From the NCBI RefSeq assembly GCF_000735605.1, contig NZ_JPKG01000022.1, positions 1 through 64,000 on the forward strand: DNA of 64,000 bases, read 5' to 3'. The notes below the pieces were generated by a model that saw only the letters and a list, made by a program, of their open reading frames with translations, was not told the origin of the DNA and ran no database searches. Below, piece after piece: positions 45,349 to 54,439 of the stretch (the stretch's first letter is position 1; the number at the start of each line of letters is the position of its first letter). Source of the stretch: Allobosea sp. LC85 (GTDB taxonomy: Bacteria > Pseudomonadota > Alphaproteobacteria > Rhizobiales > Beijerinckiaceae). The position numbers were made by a program, and so were the translations under genes.

Positions 45349-46293
45349 ATGGCCTCCTATTTCCTGCGCAGGGTGCTGATGGCGGTCCCCGTCATGGCCT
45401 TCATCGCACTCTTCATCTTCCTGCTGCTGCGCCTGACGCCGGGCGACCCGGCCCAGGCGATCGCGGGCGACCACGCCACGCCGCAGCAACTGGCCGCGAT
45501 CCGCGAGAGCCTCGGCCTCGACCAGCCGCTGGCCAGCCAGTTCCTGGCCTGGGTCGGGGACATGATTCTGGGGGATTTCGGGAAATCGCTGATCTCGCAG
45601 CGGCCGGTGCTGGAGATGATCGGCCAGCGCATCGGCCCGACGCTCGCGCTGGCGAGCGTCGCGATGATGCTGACGGTGCTCATCTCGCTGCCGCTCGGGG
45701 TCCTGGCGGCCTGGCGTCATGGCGGGCTGATCGACCGTTTCGTCATGTCGCTCTCGGTGCTCGGCTTCTCCGTGCCGATCTTCGTCATCGGCTATGTGCT
45801 GATCAGCATCTTCGCGGTGAACCTGAAATGGTTTCCGGTGCAGGGTTACAAGCCGCTTGCCGAGGGGTTAGGGGCCTTCCTGCATCGCATCGTCCTGCCC
45901 GGTTTCGCCCTGGCCTCGATCTATATCGCCCTGGTCTCGCGGATGACCCGCGCATCCATGCTGGAGGTGCTGGGCGAGGATTACGTCCGCACCGCCCGGG
46001 CCAAGGGTCTGTCCGACCGGATCGTCCTGTTCCGCCACGCCCTGCGCAATGCCGCGATCCCGATCCTGACGGTGGTCGGCACGGGCTTTGCCATGATGAT
46101 CTCCGGCGTGGTCGTCACCGAGACGGTATTCAACATCCCCGGCATCGGGCGGCTCGTCGTCGAAGCGGTGCTCGCACGCGACTATCCGCTGATCCAGGCG
46201 ATCATCCTCCTGACAGCCGGGGCCTATGTCCTGATCAACCTGCTGATCGACCTCTCCTATGCGCTGACCGATCCGCGCATCCGTTACAAGTGA
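45349..46293 (+). CDS. Peptide-type ABC transporter permease (DppB-like)
   Basis: A 314-residue permease with about six transmembrane helices, the N-terminal signature ASYFLRRVLMAVPVMAFIALFIFLLLRL and GDPA, and the EAA loop (VLGEDYVRTARAKGLSDR) of DppB-type proteins. A GGAGAAG site precedes the ATG. It pairs with the DppC-like permease. Confidence 0.92.
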   Translation: MASYFLRRVLMAVPVMAFIALFIFLLLRLTPGDPAQAIAGDHATPQQLAAIRESLGLDQPLASQFLAWVGDMILGDFGKSLISQRPVLEMIGQRIGPTLALASVAMMLTVLISLPLGVLAAWRHGGLIDRFVMSLSVLGFSVPIFVIGYVLISIFAVNLKWFPVQGYKPLAEGLGAFLHRIVLPGFALASIYIALVSRMTRASMLEVLGEDYVRTARAKGLSDRIVLFRHALRNAAIPILTVVGTGFAMMISGVVVTETVFNIPGIGRLVVEAVLARDYPLIQAIILLTAGAYVLINLLIDLSYALTDPRIRYK

Positions 46294-46301
46294 GGCCAGC
46301 C

Positions 46302-47165
46302 GTGACAGCCACCACACCAGACGCGCTGCCTCGCCGCCGCCTGCTCGACGCGCCGCCGCATTGGACGACGGTGCTCGCGGTCGTCATCCTCGTCGCGGTG
46401 ATCGCCATGGCGGTCTTCGCCTCCCAGATCGCCCCCTTCGAGCCGACCAAGCTCAATCCGGCGATGCGGCTCAAGCCGGCCTCGTCGACCTACTGGCTCG
46501 GCACCGACAGCTTCGGGCGGGACCTCTATTCGCGCGTCGTCTATGGCGCGCAGGTCTCGCTGCTGGTCGGCGGCGGCGTCACGCTGGCCTCGGTCCTGAT
46601 CGGGCTGCCGCTCGGACTGCTCGCCGGCTGGTTCCGCGGGTTCGATGCGGTGCTGATGCGGATGATGGACGGGATGATGGCCATTCCCGGCATCCTTCTC
46701 GCCATCGCCGTCGTGGCGCTGACCAAGGCCGGGCTGGTCACGGTGATCGTCGCCATCACCCTGCCAGAGATCCCGCAGGTGGTGCGCCTGGTGCGCTCGC
46801 GCGTGATCGCGGCCCGCTCGGAAACCTATGTCGATGCGGCGATGCTGCTCGGCACGCCGGCGACCAGGCTGATCACGCGGCATCTCTTCCCCGCCACCAT
46901 CGCGCCGCTGATCGTGCAGGGAACCTATATCTACGCCGCGGCCATCCTCACCGAGGCGGCCCTGTCGTTCCTCGGCGTCGGCATCGGCACCGAGATCCCG
47001 ACCTGGGGCAACATCATGGCCGAGGGCAGGCTCTATTTCGCGATCAATCCGTGGCTCGTCTTCTGGCCGGCCATCGTGCTGTCGCTCTGCATCCTGTCGA
47101 TCAACCTGCTCGGCGACGCGCTGCGCGACCGCCTCGACCCCAAGATGAAGGGGAGGAGCCCGTGA
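46302..47165 (+). CDS. Peptide-type ABC transporter permease (DppC-like)
   Basis: A 287-residue permease starting at a GTG (46302), 8 bp after the DppB-like stop; no ATG fits better. Features: LGTDSFGRDLYSRVVYGAQVSLLVG (DppC hallmark), DAVLMRMMDGMMAIPGILLAIA and an EAA loop SETYVDAAMLLGTP. Its stop overlaps the ATPase start (GTGATG). Confidence 0.91.
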   Translation: MTATTPDALPRRRLLDAPPHWTTVLAVVILVAVIAMAVFASQIAPFEPTKLNPAMRLKPASSTYWLGTDSFGRDLYSRVVYGAQVSLLVGGGVTLASVLIGLPLGLLAGWFRGFDAVLMRMMDGMMAIPGILLAIAVVALTKAGLVTVIVAITLPEIPQVVRLVRSRVIAARSETYVDAAMLLGTPATRLITRHLFPATIAPLIVQGTYIYAAAILTEAALSFLGVGIGTEIPTWGNIMAEGRLYFAINPWLVFWPAIVLSLCILSINLLGDALRDRLDPKMKGRSP

Positions 47166-48835
47166 TGACGCCCGCCGCCACCCCTAAGCCCGTGCTTTCA
47201 GTCCGGAACCTCAGCGTCGCGACCTGCGGCCGCCAGCCGGTCGAGATCCTGAAGGGCATCAGCTTCGACATCCAGCCCGGCGAGACGCTGTGCCTCGTCG
47301 GCGAATCCGGCTCCGGCAAATCGGTGACCTCGCTGGTCACGATGGACCTGCTGGCGCGCGACGAGCTGCGGGCGACAGCCGGCACGGTCCGGCTCAACGG
47401 CGAGGACATCCTGACCGCGACGCCGGCCCGGACCAAGGCGCTGCGCGGCGCCGAAATGGCGATGATCTTCCAGGAGCCGATGACGGCGCTGAACCCGGTT
47501 CTGACCATCGGGCTGCAGATGGACGAAGTCTTCTGGGCGCATACGCGGATGCGGCCGAAGGAGCGCCGCGAAGCCGCACTCGCCGCCTTCGCCTCGGTGC
47601 ATCTGCCCGATCCGGCGCGGATCTACGACAGTTACCCGCACCAGCTCTCCGGCGGCCAGCGCCAGCGCGTGATGATCGCGATGGCGCTCGCCCTCAAGCC
47701 GAAGCTCCTGATCGCCGACGAACCGACAACGGCGCTCGACGTCACGACCCAGAAGCAGATCCTGAGCCTGATCCGCGAGCTGCAGGAGAAGCAGAACACC
47801 GCCGTGCTCTTCATCACCCATGACATGGGCGTGGTCGTCGACATCGCCGACCGTGTCTGCGTGATGCGCCGGGGTGAGGTCGTCGAGACCGGATCGGTCG
47901 AGGAGGTGCTTGCCCGTCCGCGCGAGGAGTATACGCGCGACCTGCTGCAGGCCGTGCCGTCCCTGGTCCCGCGCGCGCCGCGGGCGGCAGGGGCCGAGGA
48001 TGCCGTCGTCGAGGTCCGCAATCTCGAAAAAGTCTTCAGCTTCGGCTCGCTGCTCGGAGCGCTGCTGAAACGCGACATCCGCACCGTGCGCGCGGTCAAC
48101 GATGTCAGCTTCCGCCTTGCCCGCGGCCGCACGCTCGGCATCGTCGGGGAAAGCGGCTCGGGCAAGTCGACGGTTGCACGCTGCCTGCTGCGGCTGGAGC
48201 ATCCGACCGGCGGGGAAATCCGGGTCAATGGCCAGGACATCGCCGCGCTTCAGGGGCAGAAGGCGCTGGCGCCGGCCCGGCGACGGGTTCAGATGGTCTT
48301 TCAGGACCCCAACCGCTCGCTCAATCCGCGCCTGCGCATCGGCGAGAGCCTGATCGAGGGGCCGCTGAATCTCGGCGAGGATAGGGCCTCGGTGCTGCAG
48401 CGCGCGGGCGAGTTGCTCGAAGTGGTCGGCCTGCCGCGCGCCAGCCTCGAGCGCTTTCCGCACCAGTTCTCGGGAGGCCAGCGCCAGCGCATCGCGATCG
48501 CCCGCGCACTGATGATGGAGCCCGAGGTCATCGTCGCCGACGAAGCCGTCTCGGCGCTCGACGTCTCCGTCCAGGCGCAGGTGCTCGCGCTTCTTTCCGA
48601 GATCCAGCAGCGCCGCAATCTCGCGGTGCTGTTCATCACCCATGACCTCCGCGTCGCCGCCCAGATCTGCGACGAGGTGATGGTGATGCAACGCGGCCGC
48701 GTCGTCGAACATGGGCCGGCCGCAGAGGTTCTGGCGCGTCCGCATCACGAGTATACGCGTGCGCTGATCAACGCCGCCCCTGGCCGCGGCTGGGATTTCG
48801 CGGCCGGCCGCCGCATCACCGGAGCGTTCGCATGA
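47165..48835 (+). CDS. Fused double ATPase of a peptide-type ABC transporter (DppD-DppF fusion)
   Basis: A 556-residue protein with two complete cassettes, equivalent to DppD and DppF joined as in GsiA. Cassette 1: Walker A GESGSGKSV near residue 43, LSGGQRQR, LLIADEPTTALD. Cassette 2: GESGSGKST near residue 337, FSGGQRQR, VIVADEAVSALD (Pro of the usual DEP replaced by Ala). Each is followed by the oligopeptide-type C-terminal EYTR...LLQAVP or EYTRALINA motif. Both are likely active. Its stop overlaps the hydrolase start. Confidence 0.92.
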   Translation: MTPAATPKPVLSVRNLSVATCGRQPVEILKGISFDIQPGETLCLVGESGSGKSVTSLVTMDLLARDELRATAGTVRLNGEDILTATPARTKALRGAEMAMIFQEPMTALNPVLTIGLQMDEVFWAHTRMRPKERREAALAAFASVHLPDPARIYDSYPHQLSGGQRQRVMIAMALALKPKLLIADEPTTALDVTTQKQILSLIRELQEKQNTAVLFITHDMGVVVDIADRVCVMRRGEVVETGSVEEVLARPREEYTRDLLQAVPSLVPRAPRAAGAEDAVVEVRNLEKVFSFGSLLGALLKRDIRTVRAVNDVSFRLARGRTLGIVGESGSGKSTVARCLLRLEHPTGGEIRVNGQDIAALQGQKALAPARRRVQMVFQDPNRSLNPRLRIGESLIEGPLNLGEDRASVLQRAGELLEVVGLPRASLERFPHQFSGGQRQRIAIARALMMEPEVIVADEAVSALDVSVQAQVLALLSEIQQRRNLAVLFITHDLRVAAQICDEVMVMQRGRVVEHGPAAEVLARPHHEYTRALINAAPGRGWDFAAGRRITGAFA

Positions 48836-49695
48836 TTTCCGCCAGCCTCGTTCAGCTCGACATCCGCGCGCTGGCGCCGGCCGAGAATTTCCGGCGGATC
48901 CATGAGTTCGTCGCGGCTGAGGCTGCCCGGGGGGCAGAGCTTATCCTGTTCCCGGAACTCGCGAATACCGGCTATGTCGAGCCGCTCGTGCCCGGTGGTT
49001 CGATCGTCAGCGACGTGCCGCATTTCGGCGAAGCGCTCTATGGGGCCTGCGCCGAACCGGATGGCGAGGAGGTCCGGGCGCTTGTGGCGCTCGCCGCCCG
49101 GCATCGCGTCCATCTCGTCATCGGGCTCGGGCTGCGCGATCCGCTACGCGCCGGGGTGATGCACAACGCCTCGCTGCTGATCGGGCCAGATGGCGTGCTT
49201 GGCTCCTACACCAAGGTCCATCAGTGGCAGAACGAGAAGCTCTTCTTCACCGGCGGCGACCGGATCGAGACCTTCCCGGTCTTCGGGACGCGGCTCGGGA
49301 TGCAGATCTGCTACGACATCCGCTTTCCCGAGATCACCCGTATCCTCGCCTTGCAGGGCGCGAGCATCGTTACCTCGGTCTGGGCCTCCTTCGGCGCCGA
49401 GAACGCTCCGGTCAGCGATGAGGCACTCTTCATCCACCGTGCCTATACGCGGGCGACGGAGAACGGCGTCTTCTTCCTCAGCTGCAACCGCAGCGGCAGC
49501 CGCGGCGGCCAGCGTTTCTTCGGCCGCTCCTGCGCGGTGGGGCCGGATGGCACGCTGCTCGGTGCGCTCGACCATGATCGCGAGGACGTGCTGCGCGTGA
49601 GCATCGATCTTGCCGAGATCGCGCGCTATCGCAGCTTCACCGGCATCTGGGCCGATCGTGCTCCCGCCCTCTACGCGAAATATCTCGCGCCTTGA
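48832..49695 (+). CDS. Carbon-nitrogen (nitrilase-fold) hydrolase
   Basis: A 287-residue nitrilase-superfamily amidase with the full triad: Glu42 (FPELANTGY), Lys128 (SYTKVHQW) and Cys160 (QICYDIRFPE). Members of this branch hydrolyse amides or N-carbamoyl groups. It is translationally coupled to the ABC ATPase (ATGA) and ends the operon. With the M81 protein and aminotransferase it implies stepwise breakdown of an imported amide-bearing compound. Confidence 0.9.
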   Translation: MISASLVQLDIRALAPAENFRRIHEFVAAEAARGAELILFPELANTGYVEPLVPGGSIVSDVPHFGEALYGACAEPDGEEVRALVALAARHRVHLVIGLGLRDPLRAGVMHNASLLIGPDGVLGSYTKVHQWQNEKLFFTGGDRIETFPVFGTRLGMQICYDIRFPEITRILALQGASIVTSVWASFGAENAPVSDEALFIHRAYTRATENGVFFLSCNRSGSRGGQRFFGRSCAVGPDGTLLGALDHDREDVLRVSIDLAEIARYRSFTGIWADRAPALYAKYLAP

Positions 49696-49745
49696 TCATT
49701 GGAGCGGATCCCGTATCCGGTCCGATGATCTAACCTAATGTGCTT

Positions 49746-49791
49746 GCATCGACGTCCCCCGAAAACCGCTATCCACGTTTCGGGCCGATGC
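49746..49791. repeat. Dispersed palindromic repeat, diverged copy C
   Basis: A 46-nt dyad with the same length and layout as copies A and B: GCATCG ... CGATGC enclosing CCGAAAAC ... GTTTCGG, with several substitutions. It lies between the hydrolase stop and the next ATG (49839). The extra flank with CGTCCG found in A and B is absent. Confidence 0.65.
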
Positions 49792-49838
49792 TGTGGAGAG
49801 CCGGCATCCTCCGGCGCTGCCTTCCAACGAGATTAACG

Positions 49839-50384
49839 ATGACGACCTCTCCCTGCCCACCGATCGCGGATGCCGACTGGCCCGACCAGATTGCCGAGAT
49901 GCGAACCGGATTCGCCGGCGCGCTCAATGTCTACCGGACGATGGCGCATCACCCGGAACTTCTGAAGGCCTGGGCGGCGCTGCGTCAGCATGTGGTGAAG
50001 GACAGCGCGCTCGGAGCCGTGCGATCGGAACTGGTGATCCTGCGCGCCGCGCACCGGATGGGCTCGCCCTATGAATGGGCCCATCATGTCAGCCGGTCCC
50101 GGGTGCTGGGGATGAGCGATGCGCGGATCGCCGCGATGCGCGGGATGCCGGAGGGCGAGGACGGGCTGGTCGCGCGTGCGGTCGACGCGCTGTTCGATCA
50201 GCGCCGCCTTCCGGCCGAACTCGAGGCCGAGCTTGCCGAGGCGTTCGGGCGCAAGGCGGTCTTCGACCTGATCGCGACCGTCGGCTTCTATTCCGTGCTG
50301 GGCTATATCCTGATGACCTATGACACGCCGATCGACGCGTCGGTTGCCAAGGAAATGGCGGAACGGCCGCTGTCAGGCGCGTAA
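49839..50384 (+). CDS. Carboxymuconolactone decarboxylase-like (AhpD-fold) protein
   Basis: A 181-residue all-helical AhpD/CMD-fold protein. The core ELVILRAAHRMGSPYEWAHH has the Glu and His positions of the family but not the CxxC pair of peroxidase-type AhpD. This is the gamma-CMD-like group, commonly of unknown role. The ATG at 49839 removes 33 codons that run through repeat copy C. No neighbour is obviously linked. Confidence 0.8.
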   Translation: MTTSPCPPIADADWPDQIAEMRTGFAGALNVYRTMAHHPELLKAWAALRQHVVKDSALGAVRSELVILRAAHRMGSPYEWAHHVSRSRVLGMSDARIAAMRGMPEGEDGLVARAVDALFDQRRLPAELEAELAEAFGRKAVFDLIATVGFYSVLGYILMTYDTPIDASVAKEMAERPLSGA

Positions 50385-50448
50385 CTGGAATACCGGCCAC
50401 GCTTGCCGCCCTCGATCTATCCGAACGTTTCCCCGAGCAGCAGAGATG

Positions 50449-50724
50449 TCAGTGTCCGGGGGGCGCGCCCTTGATCCTGGGCAGCGCCTTGCGCAGTAGC
50501 GGCGGCAATCCGGACGGGTCCTCGCCAAAGGCTGCAATGAAGTCGTCCCGCATGCGGCGGCTCCAGAACTGGTTGATGTGGTCGGCGATGGCGGGCACGG
50601 CCTGCTCGTCCGGGTAGGCTTTGAAGAACTCGGCGATCTGGCCGCCCATATGAGCGAGCTTGGCGACTTTGCCTGCCAGGACCGCTTCGGCATGGGAGGA
50701 GGGCGGATGACTGGTCGTGCTCAT
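50449..50724 (-). CDS. fdsD: Formate dehydrogenase subunit delta
   Basis: A 91-residue protein with the FdsD pattern: KVAKLAHMGGQIAEFF followed by AIADHINQFWSRRMRDDF. It is the last gene of the fds operon and overlaps fdhD by ATGA. FdsD is needed for assembly of active NAD-dependent formate dehydrogenase in related systems; its precise job is unsettled. Confidence 0.9.
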   Translation of the reverse strand: MSTTSHPPSSHAEAVLAGKVAKLAHMGGQIAEFFKAYPDEQAVPAIADHINQFWSRRMRDDFIAAFGEDPSGLPPLLRKALPRIKGAPPGH

Positions 50725-51563
50725 GATGTATGGGCCTCCCGCTCATGCGCGAGCGTACCGACAAAGAGCATGGCCGCATCGCTGCGGGCGATGCTGACAA
50801 GGGTGAGACCGAGGCGCCTTGCCCGCTCGATCGCCAGGGATGTCGGGGCCGAAACCGAAACCAGCGTTCCCGCCCCGAAGATCGCGGCCTTCTCGACCAT
50901 TTCGAAGGAGGCGCGGCTGGTGACAAGGATGAAGCCGCCCTCGGCGTCTTTGCCGGCGCGAAGCCGGGCGCCGATCAGCTTGTCCAGCGCGTTGTGGCGG
51001 CCGACATCCTCCCGTGCAGCCAGGATCGCACCCGTGCTGTCGCACCAGGCGGCGGCATGCACGGCGTGCGTCAGGCGATGCAGGGGTTGATGGCCTTCGA
51101 GGGCGGCAAGCGACGCGCGGATGGCGCTGGGCGTGATCGGGGTGCTGCCGCGGGACACCAGCTCCGCGACCGGCAGATCGGCGAGGGTTTCGACGCCGCA
51201 TAAGCCGCAGGAGGTGCGGCCCGAGAGGTTGCGGCGGCGGGCGAGATGCTCGCGGAAACGACCGGGTGCGAGCTCGACCGAGACCAATATGCCGTCATCC
51301 TGCTGGGCGACCCGGATCTCGCGGATCTCCTCGACCCCGGTGATGATGCCCTCGGTCAGGCTGAAACCGGCGACGAAATCCTCCAGGTCGGCCGGGCTCG
51401 CCATCATCACCGCATAGGGCAGGGTGCCATAGACGACGTTCACCGGCATCTCGACCGGCACCTCGGCGGTCGCGAGCGGCTGCGGGCCGGCATCGAACCG
51501 CAGCGGTTCGACCTGGACGGCGCAGGTGGCCGGGGGCTGGGCGGGCGAATTATTCCGCGGCAT
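50721..51563 (-). CDS. fdhD: Formate dehydrogenase sulfurtransferase/accessory protein
   Basis: A 280-residue FdhD/FdsC-type protein. The conserved CxxC (Cys119, Cys122) is in SGRTSCGLCG; it passes sulfur to the molybdenum cofactor of FdsA. The C-terminal part has EDVGRHNALDKLIG and SRASFEMVEKAA, both diagnostic. Start: ATG at 51563 overlapping the fdsA 3' end by 14 nt; a TTG six codons earlier is possible. Also called fdsC in this operon context. Confidence 0.93.
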   Translation of the reverse strand: MPRNNSPAQPPATCAVQVEPLRFDAGPQPLATAEVPVEMPVNVVYGTLPYAVMMASPADLEDFVAGFSLTEGIITGVEEIREIRVAQQDDGILVSVELAPGRFREHLARRRNLSGRTSCGLCGVETLADLPVAELVSRGSTPITPSAIRASLAALEGHQPLHRLTHAVHAAAWCDSTGAILAAREDVGRHNALDKLIGARLRAGKDAEGGFILVTSRASFEMVEKAAIFGAGTLVSVSAPTSLAIERARRLGLTLVSIARSDAAMLFVGTLAHEREAHTS

Positions 51564-54429
51564 CCGGCAACCTGTCTGCAATCAGCCGCAGCGAGACGTC
51601 TTCTTCCCGGTTGCGCTCCTGCCATTGCGAATAAGCGTTGGTGCGCCGCACCTCGACGGCCGTGACCTTGTATTCCGGGCAGTTCGTCGCCCAGTCCGAA
51701 TAATCGGTGGTGATGACGTTGGCGCCGGTCGAGGCATGGTGGAAGGTCGTGTAGACCACCCCCGGCTGCATGCGCTCCGAGACCTCGGCCCGGAGCGCGA
51801 TATCGCCCGAGCGGCTGGCAAGGGAGACCAGATCGCCCGTCTGGATGCCGCGGTTCTCCGCGTCGAACGGGTGAATCTCGAGCACATCCTCATCATGCCA
51901 GATCGTATTCTCGGTCCGGCGCGTCTGCGCCCCGACATTGTACTGCGAGAGAATGCGGCCGGTCGTCAGGATCAGCGGGAAGCGCGGGCCGGTGCGCTCC
52001 TGCGTCGCCACGAATTCCGTGATCATGAACTTGCCCTTGCCGCGCACGAAGCGATCGACATGCATCAGTGGCGTGCCGTTCGGGGCTTTCTCGTTGCAGG
52101 GCCATTGCACCGAGCCCTGCTTGTCGAGCTTGTCATAGCTCACACCGGCAAAGCTCGGCGTCAGGCGCGCGATCTCGTCCATGATTTCGCTGGGATGCGC
52201 ATAGGCCATGTCATAGCCAAGCGCATTGGCGAGATCGATCGTGACCTGCCATTCCGACTTGCCCGGGAGCGGCGCCATGACCTGGCGCACACGGTTGATC
52301 CGGCGTTCGGCATTGGTGAACGTGCCGTCCTTTTCCAGGAAGGATGAGCCCGGCAGGAAGACATGCGCGTATTTCGCCGTCTCGTTCAGGAACAGATCCT
52401 GGATCACGACGCATTCCATCGCAGCGAGACCCGCCGTGACGTGCTGGGTGTTGGGATCGGACTGCGCAATGTCCTCGCCCTGGACATAGAGCCCCTTGAA
52501 GGTGCCCCCGACCGCCTCGTCGAGCATGTTGGGAATGCGCAGGCCCGGCTCTGTCTCGAGCGGCACGCCCCACATCATCTCGAAGATCTCGCGGGTCGCA
52601 TCGTCCGAGACGTGGCGATAACCGGAAAACTCATGCGGGAACGACCCCATGTCACAGGAGCCCTGAACATTGTTCTGTCCGCGCAGCGGGTTGATGCCGA
52701 CGCCCTCGCGGCCGATATTCCCGGTGGCCATCGCCAGGTTCGCCATGGCCATGACGGTGGTCGAGCCCTGGCTGTGCTCGGTCACGCCAAGCCCGTAATA
52801 GATCGCGCCATTGCCGCCGGTGGCGAAGAGGCGTGCGGCGGCGCGGACGTCCGCCGCCGGTACGCCGGTGAACGCCTCGCTCGCCTCGGGCGAGTTGCGC
52901 TCCTCGGCGATGAAGCGGGCCCAGAACTCGAAATCGGTGAGGTCGCAGCGCTCGCGGACATAATCCTCGTCGATCAGTCCTTCGGTGACCACGACATGGG
53001 CCATCGCATTGACCAGCGCGACATTGGTGCCGGGCTTGAGCTGAAGATGGTGCTCGGCCTCGACATGCGGCGACTTCACAAGGTCGATCCTGCGTGGATC
53101 GGCGACGATCAGCTTCGCTCCTTCGCGCAGGCGCTTCTTCATCCGTGAGGCGAAGACCGGATGTCCCTCGGTCGGGTTCGCGCCGATGACGATGATCACA
53201 TCCGCCTTGGACACGGACTTGAAGTCCTGGGTGCCGGCGGAGGTGCCAAAAGTCGTCTTCAGCCCGTAGCCCGTCGGCGAGTGGCAGACGCGGGCGCAGG
53301 TATCGATATTGTTGTTGCGGAACGCGGCGCGCACCAGCTTCTGGACGAGGAAAACCTCTTCATTGGTGCAGCGGGACGAGCTGATCGCACCAACCGATTC
53401 CCGGCCGTAGCTGGCCTGGATCCGCTTGAACTCGGAGGCGGCGTAGCCGATCGCCTCCTCCCAGGACACCTCGCGCCAGGGATCGGTGATCGACGCGCGG
53501 ATCATCGGCTGCGTGATGCGGTCCTTGTGGTTCGCATAGCCCCAGGCGAAGCGCCCCTTGACGCAGGAATGTCCCTCATTCGCCTTGCCGTCCTTGTAGG
53601 GAACCATCCGCACGACGCGGTCGCCCTGCATCTCGGCCTTGAACGAGCAGCCGACACCGCAATAGGCGCAGGTCGTGACCGTCGAATGCTCCGGCTGGCC
53701 CATCGCGATGACGGAGTTTTCCATCAAGGTCGCGGTCGGGCAGGCCTGGACGCAGGCTCCGCAGGAGACGCATTCGGAGCCGAGGAAGTCCGTCGGGCCA
53801 GCCGCGACGCGCGACTCGAAGCCGCGTCCGGTGATCGTCAGCGCAAATGTGCCCTGCACCTCCTCGCAGGCGCGGACGCAACGGTTGCAGACGATGCATT
53901 TCGACGGGTCGTAGGTGAAATAGGGGTTCGAAGTGTCCTTGCCGAGGAACAGCCCGTTGGCCGCGCCATCCTGTTTCGCAAAGACATGGTTCTCTCCCTC
54001 ATAGCCGTAGCGCACCTCGCGCAGGCCGACAGCGCCGGCCATGTCCTGCAATTCGCAGTCGCCATTGGCCGAGCAGGTCAGGCAGTCGAGCGGATGATCG
54101 GAGATGTAGAGCTCCATCACGCCCTTGCGAAGCGTCGAGAGCTGCTCGCTTTGCGTCCTGACCACCATGCCGTCCTCGGCCGGTGTGGTGCAGGAGGCAG
54201 GCGTGCCGCGCCGCCCCTCGATCTCGACGAGGCAGAGCCGGCACGAGCCGAAGGGTTCGAGCGTATCGGTGGCGCACAGCTTGGGGATCGTGGTGCCGAG
54301 GCTCATCGCTGCAGCCATCACCGAGGTGCCTGCCGGAACCGTGACGCTTTGCCCGTCGACCGTCAGCGTGACCAGTTTCTCCGCCATGCGGATCGGCGTC
54401 CCGAAATCGATCTCCTTGATCAGGGTCAT
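51550..54429 (-). CDS. fdsA: NAD-dependent formate dehydrogenase, molybdenum catalytic subunit alpha
   Basis: A 959-residue soluble formate dehydrogenase large subunit. N-terminal [2Fe-2S] domain (Cys52, 63, 66, 80); His-Cys3 cluster (His112, Cys116, 119, 125); two 4Fe-4S ferredoxin clusters (Cys178-188 and Cys220-230); the Mo-domain 4Fe-4S cluster (Cys254, 257, 261, 289). Cys382 in RVCHSPT is the molybdenum ligand, so not selenocysteine. The C-terminal part binds the bis-MGD cofactor. It oxidises formate to CO2 and passes electrons to FdsB and NAD+. Its ATG follows fdsB by 10 bp. Confidence 0.96.
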   Translation of the reverse strand: MTLIKEIDFGTPIRMAEKLVTLTVDGQSVTVPAGTSVMAAAMSLGTTIPKLCATDTLEPFGSCRLCLVEIEGRRGTPASCTTPAEDGMVVRTQSEQLSTLRKGVMELYISDHPLDCLTCSANGDCELQDMAGAVGLREVRYGYEGENHVFAKQDGAANGLFLGKDTSNPYFTYDPSKCIVCNRCVRACEEVQGTFALTITGRGFESRVAAGPTDFLGSECVSCGACVQACPTATLMENSVIAMGQPEHSTVTTCAYCGVGCSFKAEMQGDRVVRMVPYKDGKANEGHSCVKGRFAWGYANHKDRITQPMIRASITDPWREVSWEEAIGYAASEFKRIQASYGRESVGAISSSRCTNEEVFLVQKLVRAAFRNNNIDTCARVCHSPTGYGLKTTFGTSAGTQDFKSVSKADVIIVIGANPTEGHPVFASRMKKRLREGAKLIVADPRRIDLVKSPHVEAEHHLQLKPGTNVALVNAMAHVVVTEGLIDEDYVRERCDLTDFEFWARFIAEERNSPEASEAFTGVPAADVRAAARLFATGGNGAIYYGLGVTEHSQGSTTVMAMANLAMATGNIGREGVGINPLRGQNNVQGSCDMGSFPHEFSGYRHVSDDATREIFEMMWGVPLETEPGLRIPNMLDEAVGGTFKGLYVQGEDIAQSDPNTQHVTAGLAAMECVVIQDLFLNETAKYAHVFLPGSSFLEKDGTFTNAERRINRVRQVMAPLPGKSEWQVTIDLANALGYDMAYAHPSEIMDEIARLTPSFAGVSYDKLDKQGSVQWPCNEKAPNGTPLMHVDRFVRGKGKFMITEFVATQERTGPRFPLILTTGRILSQYNVGAQTRRTENTIWHDEDVLEIHPFDAENRGIQTGDLVSLASRSGDIALRAEVSERMQPGVVYTTFHHASTGANVITTDYSDWATNCPEYKVTAVEVRRTNAYSQWQERNREEDVSLRLIADRLPDAAE

Positions 54430-54439
54430 CAGAGGCTCC

